A stretch of DNA of 43,861 bases from Paenibacillus lignilyticus (GCF_017942085.1 NZ_JAGKSP010000028.1:1-43861), one strand, 5' to 3'; shown: positions 8,847 to 16,684, counted from the first letter of the stretch. Notes: generated by a model not told the origin, from the sequence alone. A program made the numbers and translations.

Positions 8847-9923
8847 ATGTCACGCTCCCAGAAAAATAAGAAGAAAAAGCCCTGGAAATGGGCACTGTTT
8901 GGCGGACTCGTCGCAGTTGCTTTGGTAGTCGGCTATTTCGTTTATCAAGGTGTCGGCGTCTACAACGGACTCGATAACTTCAGCAAGCCTAAGGAAGAAT
9001 CCCGCTTCGGTCAATTCGAAGAGGTTGCTGAGGAGAAGCCTCCTGAATGGGAAGGCACGGAACGCGTCAACATTCTCATTATGGGCGGCGACAACCGCGG
9101 CTTGAAGAAAAGCGAAACCGCTCGTTCTGACTCCATGATGGTCGTTTCGGTGGATCCGGTGACGAAGAAAGCTCATCTGTTCTCCGTGCTGCGCGATACG
9201 TACGTCGACATCGAAGGACATGAAGATGGCCGAATTAATACGGCGCTGGCGCTTGGCGGTCCTAACCTGGCCATGAAGACCATTGGCGGCTTGCTTGGAC
9301 TGGATATTCAATATTATGTGTATACGGACTTCGAAGGATTCAAATCTCTGATCGATGCGATCGGCGGCATTCAGAACTTCGAGGTCGAGAAGAATATGAA
9401 CTACGTCGATAATGCGGACGGCAACCGGTACGACATTCATTTGAAGAAAGGCATTCAGGATCTGGACGGCACGACAGCGCTGCAATATGTACGTTTCCGT
9501 CACGATGCAATGAGTGATTTCACCCGTACCGAGCGCCAGCGCAAGCTGCTCAACGCGGTTGCGGATAAGATGAAGAACGGCTGGAACCTGCTGAAGATGA
9601 AGAAGATCGTGGACAGCATTCAGCCTTACGTAGAATCCAACATTGATGTTTCCGACATGATCAAACTTGCGCAGCTGGGTGTTCAAACCCACATTGCGGG
9701 TCAAGCGCAGGTGCCTCCAATGGAGCTTATCGGCGACAAGAAAGTCGGCGGCGCTTCCGTACTGTCCGTACGCGATGACAATGAACTGCTGCAGTTCGTG
9801 CAAGACGAGCTGACGAAGGATACAGCCGCAACTCCACCGGCCGTTGCCGGCAGCGGCAATGCTACCGAGAGCAATGGCACGAATGCCGGCTCGAACGGGA
9901 ATACGGCAAACGGCAGCAAATAA
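8847..9923 (+). CDS. LytR-CpsA-Psr (LCP) family cell-wall polymer ligase
   Basis: The 358-residue protein has a basic N-terminus (RSQKNKKKKPWK), one membrane anchor at about residues 13-35 and an extracytoplasmic LCP domain. That domain shows NILIMGGDNRG, RSDSMMVVSVDP, FSVLRDTYVDI and ALQYVRFRHD, including the conserved Arg/Asp residues that bind the lipid pyrophosphate. LCP enzymes move teichoic acids or capsular glycans from an undecaprenyl carrier to peptidoglycan. The C-terminal 40 residues are a low-complexity Asn/Gly/Ala/Thr tail. AAGGAGG precedes the ATG. It is transcribed alone and followed by a hairpin. Firmicutes usually carry several LCP paralogues, so a specific symbol is not justified. 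Confidence 0.94.
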   Translation: MSRSQKNKKKKPWKWALFGGLVAVALVVGYFVYQGVGVYNGLDNFSKPKEESRFGQFEEVAEEKPPEWEGTERVNILIMGGDNRGLKKSETARSDSMMVVSVDPVTKKAHLFSVLRDTYVDIEGHEDGRINTALALGGPNLAMKTIGGLLGLDIQYYVYTDFEGFKSLIDAIGGIQNFEVEKNMNYVDNADGNRYDIHLKKGIQDLDGTTALQYVRFRHDAMSDFTRTERQRKLLNAVADKMKNGWNLLKMKKIVDSIQPYVESNIDVSDMIKLAQLGVQTHIAGQAQVPPMELIGDKKVGGASVLSVRDDNELLQFVQDELTKDTAATPPAVAGSGNATESNGTNAGSNGNTANGSK

Positions 9924-9934
9924 ACGCAGGATAT

Positions 9935-9970
9935 GAGGGTGAATGGGCCGATGGCGGTCTGTTCACCCTC
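9935..9970 (+). terminator. Probable terminator of the LCP gene
   Basis: GAGGGTGAA (9935-9943) pairs perfectly with TTCACCCTC (9962-9970), and the hairpin is followed by TCTTTGGTT. The T-tract is weak, so termination may be partial. Confidence 0.6.
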
Positions 9971-9977
9971 TCTTTGG

Positions 9978-10007
9978 TTGTACTGCTGCAGTTTCTAGCG
10001 TTACAAT
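9978..10007 (+). promoter_or_regulatory. Candidate sigma-A promoter of the aminomutase gene
   Basis: TTGTAC (9978-9983) and TACAAT (10002-10007) are separated by 18 bases, which predicts a transcript start near 10014. This is a motif match only. Confidence 0.45.
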
Positions 10008-10022
10008 AAGGTATTGTATAGA

Positions 10023-10040
10023 TTGTACGAAGTAGTACAA
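10023..10040. promoter_or_regulatory. Inverted repeat in the aminomutase leader
   Basis: TTGTAC and GTACAA form a perfect 6-bp dyad around GAAGTA. It lies about 10 bases after the predicted transcript start, where a repressor could bind. No family can be named from the sequence. Confidence 0.35.
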
Positions 10041-10102
10041 CTGCAAGGAGTATCGTGCGTATCGCGTGTATCGTACTCGTAAAATATTTAGGAGGTTTCA
10101 CC

Positions 10103-11419
10103 ATGTCCATTCAACGACCGCGCTCGGAGCAGCTATATGCCGAAGCGCTTGAGCATATTGTCGGCGGCGTCAACAGCCCGTCCCGCTCGTTTAAAGCGGT
10201 AGGCGGCGGTGCGCCTGTCTTCATGAAACGCGCGCAAGGCGCGCATTTCTGGGATGTCGACGACAATCGCTATATCGATTATTTGTGTGCTTATGGACCG
10301 ATTATTACCGGTCATGCCCACCCGCATATCACGGAGGCGATCACGACTGCTGCCACGAACGGCACGCTCTATGGAACGCCAACGGAGCTGGAGATTCAAC
10401 TGGCGCGCATGCTGAAGGAAGCGATCCCTTCCATGGATAAAGTGCGATTCGTCAACTCGGGCACGGAAGCCGTTATGACGACCATCCGCGTCGCGCGCGC
10501 CTACACGAAACGCAGCAAAATCATCAAGTTCGCCGGCTGCTATCACGGTCATTCCGACCTGGTGCTCGTTGCGGCAGGCTCAGGACCTTCCACGCTCGGC
10601 ATTCCGGACAGCGCAGGCGTACCAACCAGCATCGCCAGCGAAGTCATTACGGTGCCGTTCAATGATCTCGATGGCCTTCGTGTCGCGCTCGACACCTTCG
10701 GCGACGAGGTCGCAGCCGTTATGGTCGAGCCCATCGTCGGCAACTTCGGCATGGTCATGCCTATGCCGGGCTTCCTTGAGGGTCTGTGCAAAATGACCCG
10801 CGGTGCCGGCGCGCTTGTCATCTACGACGAAGTCATCAGCGCCTTCCGCTTCCACTACGGCAGCGCGCAAACGTACCACGCCTTCCCGGATCATGCTGCC
10901 ATCGAGCCGGACCTTACCGCGCTTGGCAAAATCATCGGCGGCGGCTTGCCGATCGGCGCCTACGGCGGCCGCAAGCATGTGATGGAGCAGGTCGCGCCGC
11001 TCGGACCTGCTTATCAAGCGGGTACGATGGCCGGCAATCCGGCATCCATCTCCGCCGGGATTGCCTGCTTGGAAGTGCTGCAGCAGCCCGGCGCTTATGA
11101 GCGCATGGATGCTTTGGCCGCGCAACTCGCGAATGCGCTTCAAGCGTCAGCGGATAAGCATGGCATCGCGCTTACGATCAATCGTATTCGCGGCTCGTTC
11201 TCCGCTCATTTCTGCGATCATCCCGTTACCAATTACGATGAAGCGCAGGACACGGACGGCGAGAAGTTCGCGGAATTCTTCCGCCTCATGCTGGATCAAG
11301 GCATCTGCCTTGCCCCATCCAAGTATGAAGCGTGGTTCCTGACCACCGCTCATACGGACGAAGATATCGCAGCGACCATTGCCGCTGCTGAGCAAGCTTT
11401 TGCCGCGATGGCGAAGTAA
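10103..11419 (+). CDS. hemL: Glutamate-1-semialdehyde 2,1-aminomutase, GsaB-like
   Basis: The 438-residue PLP enzyme converts glutamate-1-semialdehyde to 5-aminolevulinate for tetrapyrrole synthesis. SGTEA (119-123), YDEV (241-244) and the Schiff-base Lys at about 276 (TALGKIIGGGLPIGAYGG) are present. The ATG at 10103 is chosen because GGAGG lies 7 bases before it; an upstream in-frame ATG at 10055 has no such site. The sequence around YDEVISAFRFHYGSAQ resembles the second Bacillus paralogue (GsaB) more than the hem-operon enzyme. It is also not beside other hem genes here. It probably supplements the main HemL. The symbol names the enzyme activity; gsaB may be the better paralogue name. Confidence 0.92.
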   Translation: MSIQRPRSEQLYAEALEHIVGGVNSPSRSFKAVGGGAPVFMKRAQGAHFWDVDDNRYIDYLCAYGPIITGHAHPHITEAITTAATNGTLYGTPTELEIQLARMLKEAIPSMDKVRFVNSGTEAVMTTIRVARAYTKRSKIIKFAGCYHGHSDLVLVAAGSGPSTLGIPDSAGVPTSIASEVITVPFNDLDGLRVALDTFGDEVAAVMVEPIVGNFGMVMPMPGFLEGLCKMTRGAGALVIYDEVISAFRFHYGSAQTYHAFPDHAAIEPDLTALGKIIGGGLPIGAYGGRKHVMEQVAPLGPAYQAGTMAGNPASISAGIACLEVLQQPGAYERMDALAAQLANALQASADKHGIALTINRIRGSFSAHFCDHPVTNYDEAQDTDGEKFAEFFRLMLDQGICLAPSKYEAWFLTTAHTDEDIAATIAAAEQAFAAMAK

Positions 11420-11428
11420 ATGAAGAAG

Positions 11429-11464
11429 GCTGACCAGGAGTGGATCTCCTGGTCAGCTTTTTTT
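11429..11464 (+). terminator. Intrinsic terminator of the aminomutase gene
   Basis: GCTGACCAGGAG (11429-11440) and CTCCTGGTCAGC (11446-11457) form a perfect 12-bp stem with a five-base loop, followed by seven T residues. Confidence 0.95.
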
Positions 11465-11549
11465 GTGTGAATTGGTCTCGGGTCGGGCGGGCCCTTCGCC
11501 TTCTTCCTGCGCCCGATGGATCGCGCATGCTCACTTTTCGATCCCCGAA

Positions 11550-11740
11550 ATTCTAACGAATCCTACGAGCCTTATTTCATCAAAAAGCAGCGATTTGATA
11601 TTCTAACGAATCCTACAGGTCTTATTTGCTCCAAAACCCGTGTATCTCTGCCCATTTCGGCCAAATAAGACCTCTGTGATTCGTTAGAATAATGAATGAG
11701 CCATTTCCCCTCAAATAAGGCTTCTACGATTCGTTAGAAT
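11550..11740. repeat. 191-bp four-module palindromic element, copy 1
   Basis: Four 29-bp modules with consensus ATTCTAACGAATC-N8-CTTATTTG are arranged as two forward copies (11550-11578, 11600-11628) and two inverted copies (11662-11690, 11712-11740). Forward modules start 50 bp apart and inverted modules end 50 bp apart. Spacers are therefore 21, 33 and 21 bp. Module 1 can pair with 4 and module 2 with 3, giving a long interrupted hairpin. No ORF is associated with it. Two more copies with the same geometry lie at 12060-12250 and 32110-32300. Confidence 0.85.
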
Positions 11741-11752
11741 ATCCAAGGAGAC

Positions 11753-12020
11753 GATTGGCTGCCGTGAAGTTAGCGAATGAAGGAAGGAGCGGCTTGGGCT
11801 GTTGATGTGAAGGTGGCGATTGACAGCGAGAAGTTAGCGAACGAAAGACCGGCTTGGAACTGTTGATGTGAGGGCGGCAATTGACAGCGAGAAGTTAGCT
11901 AACGAAGGACCGCTTGGAGCTGCTGATGTGAAGGGCGGAGATTGGATGACGTGAAGTTAGTGAATGAAGGAGCGACCTGTGCCTGTTGATGAGAAGGTAG
12001 CGATTGGCAGTCGAGAAGTC
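11753..12020. repeat. Tandem repeat array of about 61-bp units, copy 1
   Basis: Units begin near 11753, 11818, 11879, 11940 and 12002 (the last partial), giving lengths of 65, 61, 61 and 62 bp. The recognisable core is GATTGACAGCGAGAAGTTAG followed by GAACGAAAGACC and ending CTGTTGATGTGAAGG. Units differ at scattered positions. The two middle units match two neighbouring units of the second array almost base for base. The array follows directly after the 191-bp element. No protein coding is supported in any frame. Confidence 0.85.
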
Positions 12021-12059
12021 AGATGAAATATCGCGCACGTTCACTTTTCGATGCCCAAA

Positions 12060-12250
12060 ATTCTAACGAATCATACGAGCCTTATTTCATCAAAAAGCAG
12101 CGATTTGAAATTCTAACGAATCCTACAGGTCTTATTTGCTCCAAATCCCATGTATCTCTGCCCATTTCGGCCCAATAAGACCTCTGTGATTCGTTAGAAT
12201 AATGAATGAGCCATTTTCCCTCAAATAAGGCTTCTACGATTCGTTAGAAT
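12060..12250. repeat. 191-bp four-module palindromic element, copy 2
   Basis: This copy lies exactly 510 bp after copy 1 (modules start or end at 12060, 12110, 12200 and 12250). It has only scattered base changes and no length change. It is part of a tandem duplication that also includes the flanking sequence and the 61-bp repeat array. Confidence 0.88.
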
Positions 12251-12262
12251 ATCGAAGGCGGA

Positions 12263-12569
12263 GATTGGCTGACGTGAAGTTAGCGAATGAAGGACCGGCC
12301 TGGAGCTGCTGATGTGAAGGGCGGCGATTGACAGCGAGAAGTTAGCGAACGAAAGACCGGCTTGGAGCTGTTGATGTGAAAGAGGCGATTGACAGCGAGA
12401 AGTTAGCGAACGAAAGACCGGCTTGGAACTGTTGATGTGAGGGCGGCAATTGACAGCGAGAAGTTAGCTAACGAAGGACCGCTTGGAGCTGCTGATGTGA
12501 GGGACGGCGATTGACAGCGAGAAGTTAGCGAACGAAGGACCGACTTGGGGCTGTTGATGTGAAGGTGAC
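12263..12569. repeat. Tandem repeat array of about 61-bp units, copy 2
   Basis: Five units start near 12263, 12326, 12387, 12448 and 12509 (spacing 63, 61, 61, 61). The array then runs into unrelated sequence near 12569. It has one more canonical unit than the first array, so unit number has changed since the duplication. Short ORFs over it on the minus strand are chance products of the repeat. Confidence 0.87.
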
Positions 12570-12746
12570 ACTTCGACGCTGCATGATGATCACGGCAAGA
12601 AGAGAAAAGGGCAAGCCATACAAGGTGGTCGCCGATCGCTTGAGCAAACAAGCTTCTCCTTCGCATTCACGCCATCCTATGTATAAGGGAGCCCTATAAG
12701 TCATATCCCCATTCACCCAAAACCCTTCGCGCAAATGAACCACACG

Positions 12747-13442
12747 CTATTCCATCAGCGCCACCACGCCGGCTATAAGGAACGGAATCGCGAACAACGT
12801 CGCGATCACCAGCCACCCCATCGGCCTCCCGAAATTCAATGTCCAACCGATGCCATATTTCTTAGGCACAAATATGGACGGATCCTGCGGATTATAATAG
12901 ATGCCGCCTGCCATCCAGCGTCCCTCTTCTCCCAGATCGCCATCACTCTGCTGCGATAAACGCAGCCTCCTGATGTATATGATGAGAAAAGCTAAACCCC
13001 CAATAATGAGCAGAAACAAGGCTATCGTTCCAATGAGAAGAAGCGGTCTCGACCAGCCGTAAAGTGTAGTGGCTTGTACATAACTGAAGTACAAGACGAG
13101 CAAGAGCGACAGTCCATATAGAAAAACACTGTTCGCATACCGAAATTGCCGGCTTTTCTCATTCGTCATCTCCAGTCCCCTTTGCTGCTTCGCATGCTTT
13201 ACAGCGTAGTCCGCTCCCATCAGGATGGCGAGCAGAAACAGCTGCACGATGTTAAAGAGGAACACCGGACCGAAACCCTTCGCAGCGTAGCGATCGGGGT
13301 GAAAGGAACTATTGTAATGCACCGCAAGCGTATCGGGAATCTGTTCCCACAGCAGTACTGCGGATATGGCCGATACCGCAATTAAACCCACTTGAAGCAA
13401 ATACCAGCCGGGTGCAACCGACTGTTTGTGATTCTTGTTCAT
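12747..13442 (-). CDS. DUF1648/DUF5808 integral membrane protein (SdpI-like)
   Basis: The 231-residue protein has a DUF1648-like first part (IPDTLAVHYNSSFHPDRYA) after an initial membrane helix, then about five further helices. Its C-terminal part contains YYNPQDPSIFVPKKYGIGWT, typical of DUF5808. The ATG at 13442 overlaps the GntR stop codon (ATGA) and has GGGAG ten bases upstream; an in-frame start at 13493 lies inside the GntR gene and is less likely. DUF1648 is found in SdpI-type immunity proteins and in many uncharacterised membrane proteins controlled by a coupled regulator. The function here is unknown. The 177 bp downstream shows no clear terminator before the repeats. Confidence 0.88.
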   Translation of the reverse strand: MNKNHKQSVAPGWYLLQVGLIAVSAISAVLLWEQIPDTLAVHYNSSFHPDRYAAKGFGPVFLFNIVQLFLLAILMGADYAVKHAKQQRGLEMTNEKSRQFRYANSVFLYGLSLLLVLYFSYVQATTLYGWSRPLLLIGTIALFLLIIGGLAFLIIYIRRLRLSQQSDGDLGEEGRWMAGGIYYNPQDPSIFVPKKYGIGWTLNFGRPMGWLVIATLFAIPFLIAGVVALME

Positions 13443-13849
13443 TCCAGTGAATCTCCCATCCTCGTCAAATCGCTTCGATATATGGTCAGACAAGCTTTGC
13501 TGAATTCAGCTTCCGTCATCCCTCTGGCTCGGCCTTCCGCTGCTAATGCACGCAGCTGCTTTGCAAGCCGTTCCCTGTAGCCGTCCGTTACGCGCGGCAT
13601 TTCGTTAAGTGCAGGGATGAGTACGCCTAATTTGCCATCATACCGCTCCTGCAGAAATCCTTCCTCCATCAGCGTATGATAAGCTTTATGAACAACCGTT
13701 GATTTTACCCTTAGATCCGAAGCCAACCGCCTTGCCGAAGGCAAGGTTTTGCCGGGCTTCAGTGTTCCGGAGGCAATGCCCGCTATGATTTGGTGCGCAA
13801 TTTGCTCCTGAAGCGGCACGTCTCCGTGCACATCGAGCTCAATAAACAT
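13439..13849 (-). CDS. GntR-family transcriptional regulator, YtrA subfamily
   Basis: The 136-residue protein has an N-terminal winged helix (VPLQEQIAHQIIAGIASGTLKPGKTLPSARRLASDL) with the usual KAYHTLMEEGFL recognition region. Only a short C-terminal helical tail follows, which is the YtrA-subfamily layout rather than a FadR or HutC sensor domain. YtrA-type regulators usually repress their own operon, which often encodes membrane or transport proteins. Here the second gene is the coupled DUF1648 membrane protein (ATGA overlap), so a small autoregulated two-gene operon is likely. No operator could be assigned with confidence in the short gap before suhB's terminator. Confidence 0.92.
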   Translation of the reverse strand: MFIELDVHGDVPLQEQIAHQIIAGIASGTLKPGKTLPSARRLASDLRVKSTVVHKAYHTLMEEGFLQERYDGKLGVLIPALNEMPRVTDGYRERLAKQLRALAAEGRARGMTEAEFSKACLTIYRSDLTRMGDSLE

Positions 13850-13896
13850 TCTGCCCGCCTCCCCTCATGAAAGCTCCCTACGCTATCATATGCAAA

Positions 13897-13942
13897 AGAA
13901 CGCCTCTTCTCCCGTCATACTTGACGGTTGCAGAGACGTTCT
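13897..13942 (-). terminator. Terminator of the inositol monophosphatase gene
   Basis: The outer arms AGAACGCCTCT and AGAGACGTTCT enclose an inner perfect arm pair CCGTCA/TGACGG. On the minus strand the hairpin runs into TTCTTTTG just after the suhB stop. Confidence 0.75.
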
Positions 13943-13948
13943 CGAAAC

Positions 13949-14791
13949 TTAACTGCCTGATTCCGCTTGCTGGAGCGCTTGCACAAACTCGTCGTGAATA
14001 TGTCCGTTTGAAGCTGCCACATGGCGTACACCCAGATCATATGGACTGCCTTTTACATCTGTTACCCGTCCGCCGGATTCTGTAATCAGCAGCGAGCCCG
14101 CCGCCAAATCCCATGAATTAAGGCCGATCTCCCAGAAACCGCTGAGGCGCCCGGATGCAACATAAGCCATATGCAGCGCCGCCGAGCCGCCGGAACGAAT
14201 ATTCCGCACCTGCGGTACCAGCGCTTGAAGCCCTTTCATATTGAGCGGAAGCGCATACTGCTGATCTGCCGGGAAGCCTGTCGCGATCAAGCTGTCACGC
14301 AGCGTTTCCTCCGCGGAAACCCCCATGCGGCGACCGCGCACATAAGCGCCTTTGCCTTTCTCCGCCACGAACAGTTCGTCTCGAATGGGATCATACACCA
14401 CGCCAACGATTACTTCGCCTTTATGCGCAAGCGCAATCGATACCGAGAAGAACGGGAAGCTATGTACGAAATTCGTCGTTCCGTCCAGCGGATCTACGAT
14501 CCACAGATACTCCGCATCTCGCACGCTTTGCAGCGCTTTGGTCGATGCCTCCGGTCCCGGCTGCACGCCTTCCTCACCCAGAAAAGAATGCTGAGGGAAA
14601 TGCGTCATCACCAAATTGCGAATCATCGTCTCCGCGCCTTTGTCCACTTCCGTAACCAAGTCTTGTGCGGAATATTTTAGCGAAAGGCTTGTATGATTGC
14701 CAAGCTTCGTCTTAATCCATTCTCCGGCCTTCGCTGCACAGTTAATCGCGACAGCGGTAAAGCTCTTACCTCCGACAACCTGCTCACTCAT
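13949..14791 (-). CDS. suhB: Inositol monophosphatase family protein
   Basis: The 280-residue Mg-dependent, Li-sensitive phosphatase has all family motifs: GEEG at 72-75, DPLDGTTNF at 100-108 and WDLAAG at 227-232, where Asp 228 completes the metal site. Family members hydrolyse myo-inositol-1-phosphate, and some act on related sugar phosphates or NADP. The exact substrate cannot be read from the sequence. The gene stands alone, ends in a hairpin at 13897-13942, and has a long AT-rich region upstream. Length is normal for the family. Confidence 0.92.
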   Translation of the reverse strand: MSEQVVGGKSFTAVAINCAAKAGEWIKTKLGNHTSLSLKYSAQDLVTEVDKGAETMIRNLVMTHFPQHSFLGEEGVQPGPEASTKALQSVRDAEYLWIVDPLDGTTNFVHSFPFFSVSIALAHKGEVIVGVVYDPIRDELFVAEKGKGAYVRGRRMGVSAEETLRDSLIATGFPADQQYALPLNMKGLQALVPQVRNIRSGGSAALHMAYVASGRLSGFWEIGLNSWDLAAGSLLITESGGRVTDVKGSPYDLGVRHVAASNGHIHDEFVQALQQAESGS

Positions 14792-15256
14792 GGTTAAACC
14801 ACGCTACTTTCCTATGAGTTCATAAATGCTTTACTACTATACGTTCGTGTTTGGGCAAAGTTTCGTTCAAAATCAAGGAAGTCAAGTTCAACATCTTACC
14901 TATTTTACTCTAATTAACATTACAAATGCCAGCAGTGATCCCATAAAGAAAACCCCGAACTGCCAAAGCTATAGCAATACGAGGTTTCAGCGTCAACAGT
15001 CGCTCTGCGTTCGAACGATCGCATTTCATATTTATCCACAATTTGACTGCAGAGCAGTTGATCTTTTTCCTCAAGAATAAGATACAAGTTGTATACAAGA
15101 GTGTGTCGAATGATGCTTTTTTGCAAAAGAATTCAATTTCTCCAATCCAACTGCTTGTTTGCTACCTATTCACCGAGCTTACCAGACTTAAAATGTCGAA
15201 TAATCGCGAATAACAGCGGCTTTCTTTTATCAAAATCGCAATCTCGACTTCCACCT
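14792..15256. other. AT-rich stretch without a supported gene
   Basis: Base composition drops sharply compared with the flanking genes. Short ORFs exist on both strands, but none has a convincing ribosome binding site, family resemblance or codon use like the neighbours. It probably contains the suhB promoter at its left end and degraded sequence elsewhere. Confidence 0.5.
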
Positions 15257-15412
15257 CTAATTTGCCTGCTTATCGGAGACGTTCACACTATTACTATTAC
15301 ATTTCTCCATACACTGTTTCACTTTTTCAATGGTTTCACCTAGCGCTTGGGATTGGAGCAATATGATTACCCATTCTATTTCTTTGGCTTCATCTTTTGC
15401 AGCGTATAACAT
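15257..15412 (-). CDS. Possible 51-aa protein of unknown function
   Basis: The reading frame ATG (15412) to TAG (15257) encodes a Glu/Lys-rich peptide, MLYAAKDEAKEIEWVIILL followed by QSQALGETIEKVKQCMEKCN, that would form one or two amphipathic helices. GGAGGGG lies ten bases before the ATG, which is the main reason to list it. It sits in an AT-rich region with no neighbour on either side for several hundred bases. I do not recognise a family. An 84-aa ORF on the opposite strand covers it but lacks a ribosome binding site. It could be a small regulatory protein or a chance ORF. Confidence 0.45.
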   Translation of the reverse strand: MLYAAKDEAKEIEWVIILLQSQALGETIEKVKQCMEKCNSNSVNVSDKQAN

Positions 15413-15807
15413 AACCGTTCGACCCCTCCATTATGTCATTTATATTCACTACAGCAAGGAAACTAGGGCTAATTGCCCGAAAGCCAATAAGATCTCTCTT
15501 CCATAATCATACAATTTTCACACAAAAAAGGATGTCGAACGGTGTTTTCCGTATAAATATTTTATATTGCCCCAAAAACCCTCATATTCACAGCATTTTC
15601 TCAAGGAATATTAGAATGTTCATGTCGTTACAACACGAACATTAGCAGTGTATGTTAATAATTCCCTCTAACTCTGCCATTAGTAACACCCAATAAAATA
15701 CAATTTGTATCGTATTCCTCACATAAAACAAAAAAAGACGACCCCCGAAAAAGAACCCGGCTTCCGCCGACTTCCCTCAAGAATCGCCTCTATATTACGC
15801 GCCTACC
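15413..15807. other. AT-rich stretch upstream of the 51-aa ORF
   Basis: No gene longer than a few codons is supported. An imperfect 29-bp palindrome is present at 15615-15643 (AATGTTC at one end, GAACATT at the other). The right end is the 3' flank of fabI, where I saw no convincing terminator. Confidence 0.45.
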
Positions 15808-16578
15808 TTATACCCCGACGATATTGTATCCATTATCCACATATATGATTTCGCCTGTAATGCCGCGGGACAGATGGCTGAGCAGGAACATCGCCGTATC
15901 GCCGACCTCTGCTGCTTCCGTCGTTTTGCGAAGGGGGGATTTCTCCTCCACTTGGCGAAGGATCGAGTTGAAATCCTTGATCCCTTTGGCAGCCAGTGTC
16001 CGGATCGGACCTGCCGAAACCGCGTTGACTCGAATGTTGTGCGGCCCCAAATCTGCAGCGAGATAACGAACGGAAGCTTCCAAAGCCGCCTTCGCCACGC
16101 CCATGACATTGTAGTTGCGGAGCGCACGCTCGGCACCGAGGTACGTCATCGTCATGATGCTGCCCCCTTCGGTCATCAGCGGATATACGCGCTGAGCTAC
16201 TGCCGCAAGCGAGTAAGCGCTGATGTCGTGCGCCAGCGCGAAGCCCGCACGCGAAGTGTCGACGAACATGCCGTCAAGCTCCTCTGTTTTCGCGAAAGCG
16301 ATGCTGTGAACAAGGCCATGCAGCACGCCGAACGACTCTTTCAGTTGAACCGCAAGCGATTCGATTTCCTCATCCACCGTAACATTGCATTGGAGGAACA
16401 AAGAACCCGGAATGGTCTCCGCCAGCTTGCGTACCCGCTCCTCTACGCGCTCATTCTCGTATGTAAAAGCTAGGCGAGCCCCCTGCGCAGCAAGCGACTG
16501 AGCAATTGCCCAGGCTATACTGCGGTCATTCGCCACACCCATCACAAGCACATTTTTCCCTGCTAATAATCCATTCAT
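15808..16578 (-). CDS. fabI: Enoyl-[acyl-carrier-protein] reductase (NADH)
   Basis: The 256-residue short-chain dehydrogenase catalyses the last reduction of each fatty acid elongation cycle. The FabI hallmarks are all there: GVANDRSIAWAIA at the nucleotide site, SIAFA at 92-96, and the catalytic set Tyr146, Tyr156 and Lys163 in YLGAERALRNYNVMGVAK. The ATG at 16578 is preceded by GAGAGGA and gives the normal family start MNGLLAGKNVLVMG. An in-frame upstream ATG at 16656 would add 26 atypical residues. It is the target class of triclosan-like inhibitors. Transcription is probably separate from uvsE, because a strong terminator lies just upstream. Confidence 0.95.
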   Translation of the reverse strand: MNGLLAGKNVLVMGVANDRSIAWAIAQSLAAQGARLAFTYENERVEERVRKLAETIPGSLFLQCNVTVDEEIESLAVQLKESFGVLHGLVHSIAFAKTEELDGMFVDTSRAGFALAHDISAYSLAAVAQRVYPLMTEGGSIMTMTYLGAERALRNYNVMGVAKAALEASVRYLAADLGPHNIRVNAVSAGPIRTLAAKGIKDFNSILRQVEEKSPLRKTTEAAEVGDTAMFLLSHLSRGITGEIIYVDNGYNIVGV

Positions 16579-16684
16579 CGTTTCACAGTCCTCTCGAGAA
16601 TATTTGTGAGTCCATGATGATTGACCAGGGTGTGATTGCACCTTAGGAAATTCCATAGAAATGATAGCGCTTCCTTAACCAAAA

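Noticed and set aside
11550..11740. Transposon or IS remnant with terminal inverted repeats
   Set aside because: There is no transposase fragment or clear target-site duplication; the nested modules are evenly spaced rather than only terminal. A MITE origin is not fully excluded.
11531..12569. CRISPR array
   Set aside because: Units of 61 bp are repeated throughout with no unique spacers, and no cas genes are nearby.
12403..12743. Two overlapping minus-strand ORFs (87 and 72 aa) over the tandem repeats
   Set aside because: Their sequence is produced by the repeat units in different frames, with no ribosome binding site or family resemblance.
15089..15343. 84-aa plus-strand ORF in the AT-rich island
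   Set aside because: It has no ribosome binding site, an implausible residue mix (Phe, Leu, Cys, Ile-rich without a membrane pattern), and is antisense to a better-supported small ORF.
15310..15345. GTTTCAC-like direct repeats as another IclR operator
   Set aside because: They are in direct orientation within the 51-aa ORF, not a palindrome with 3-bp spacing.
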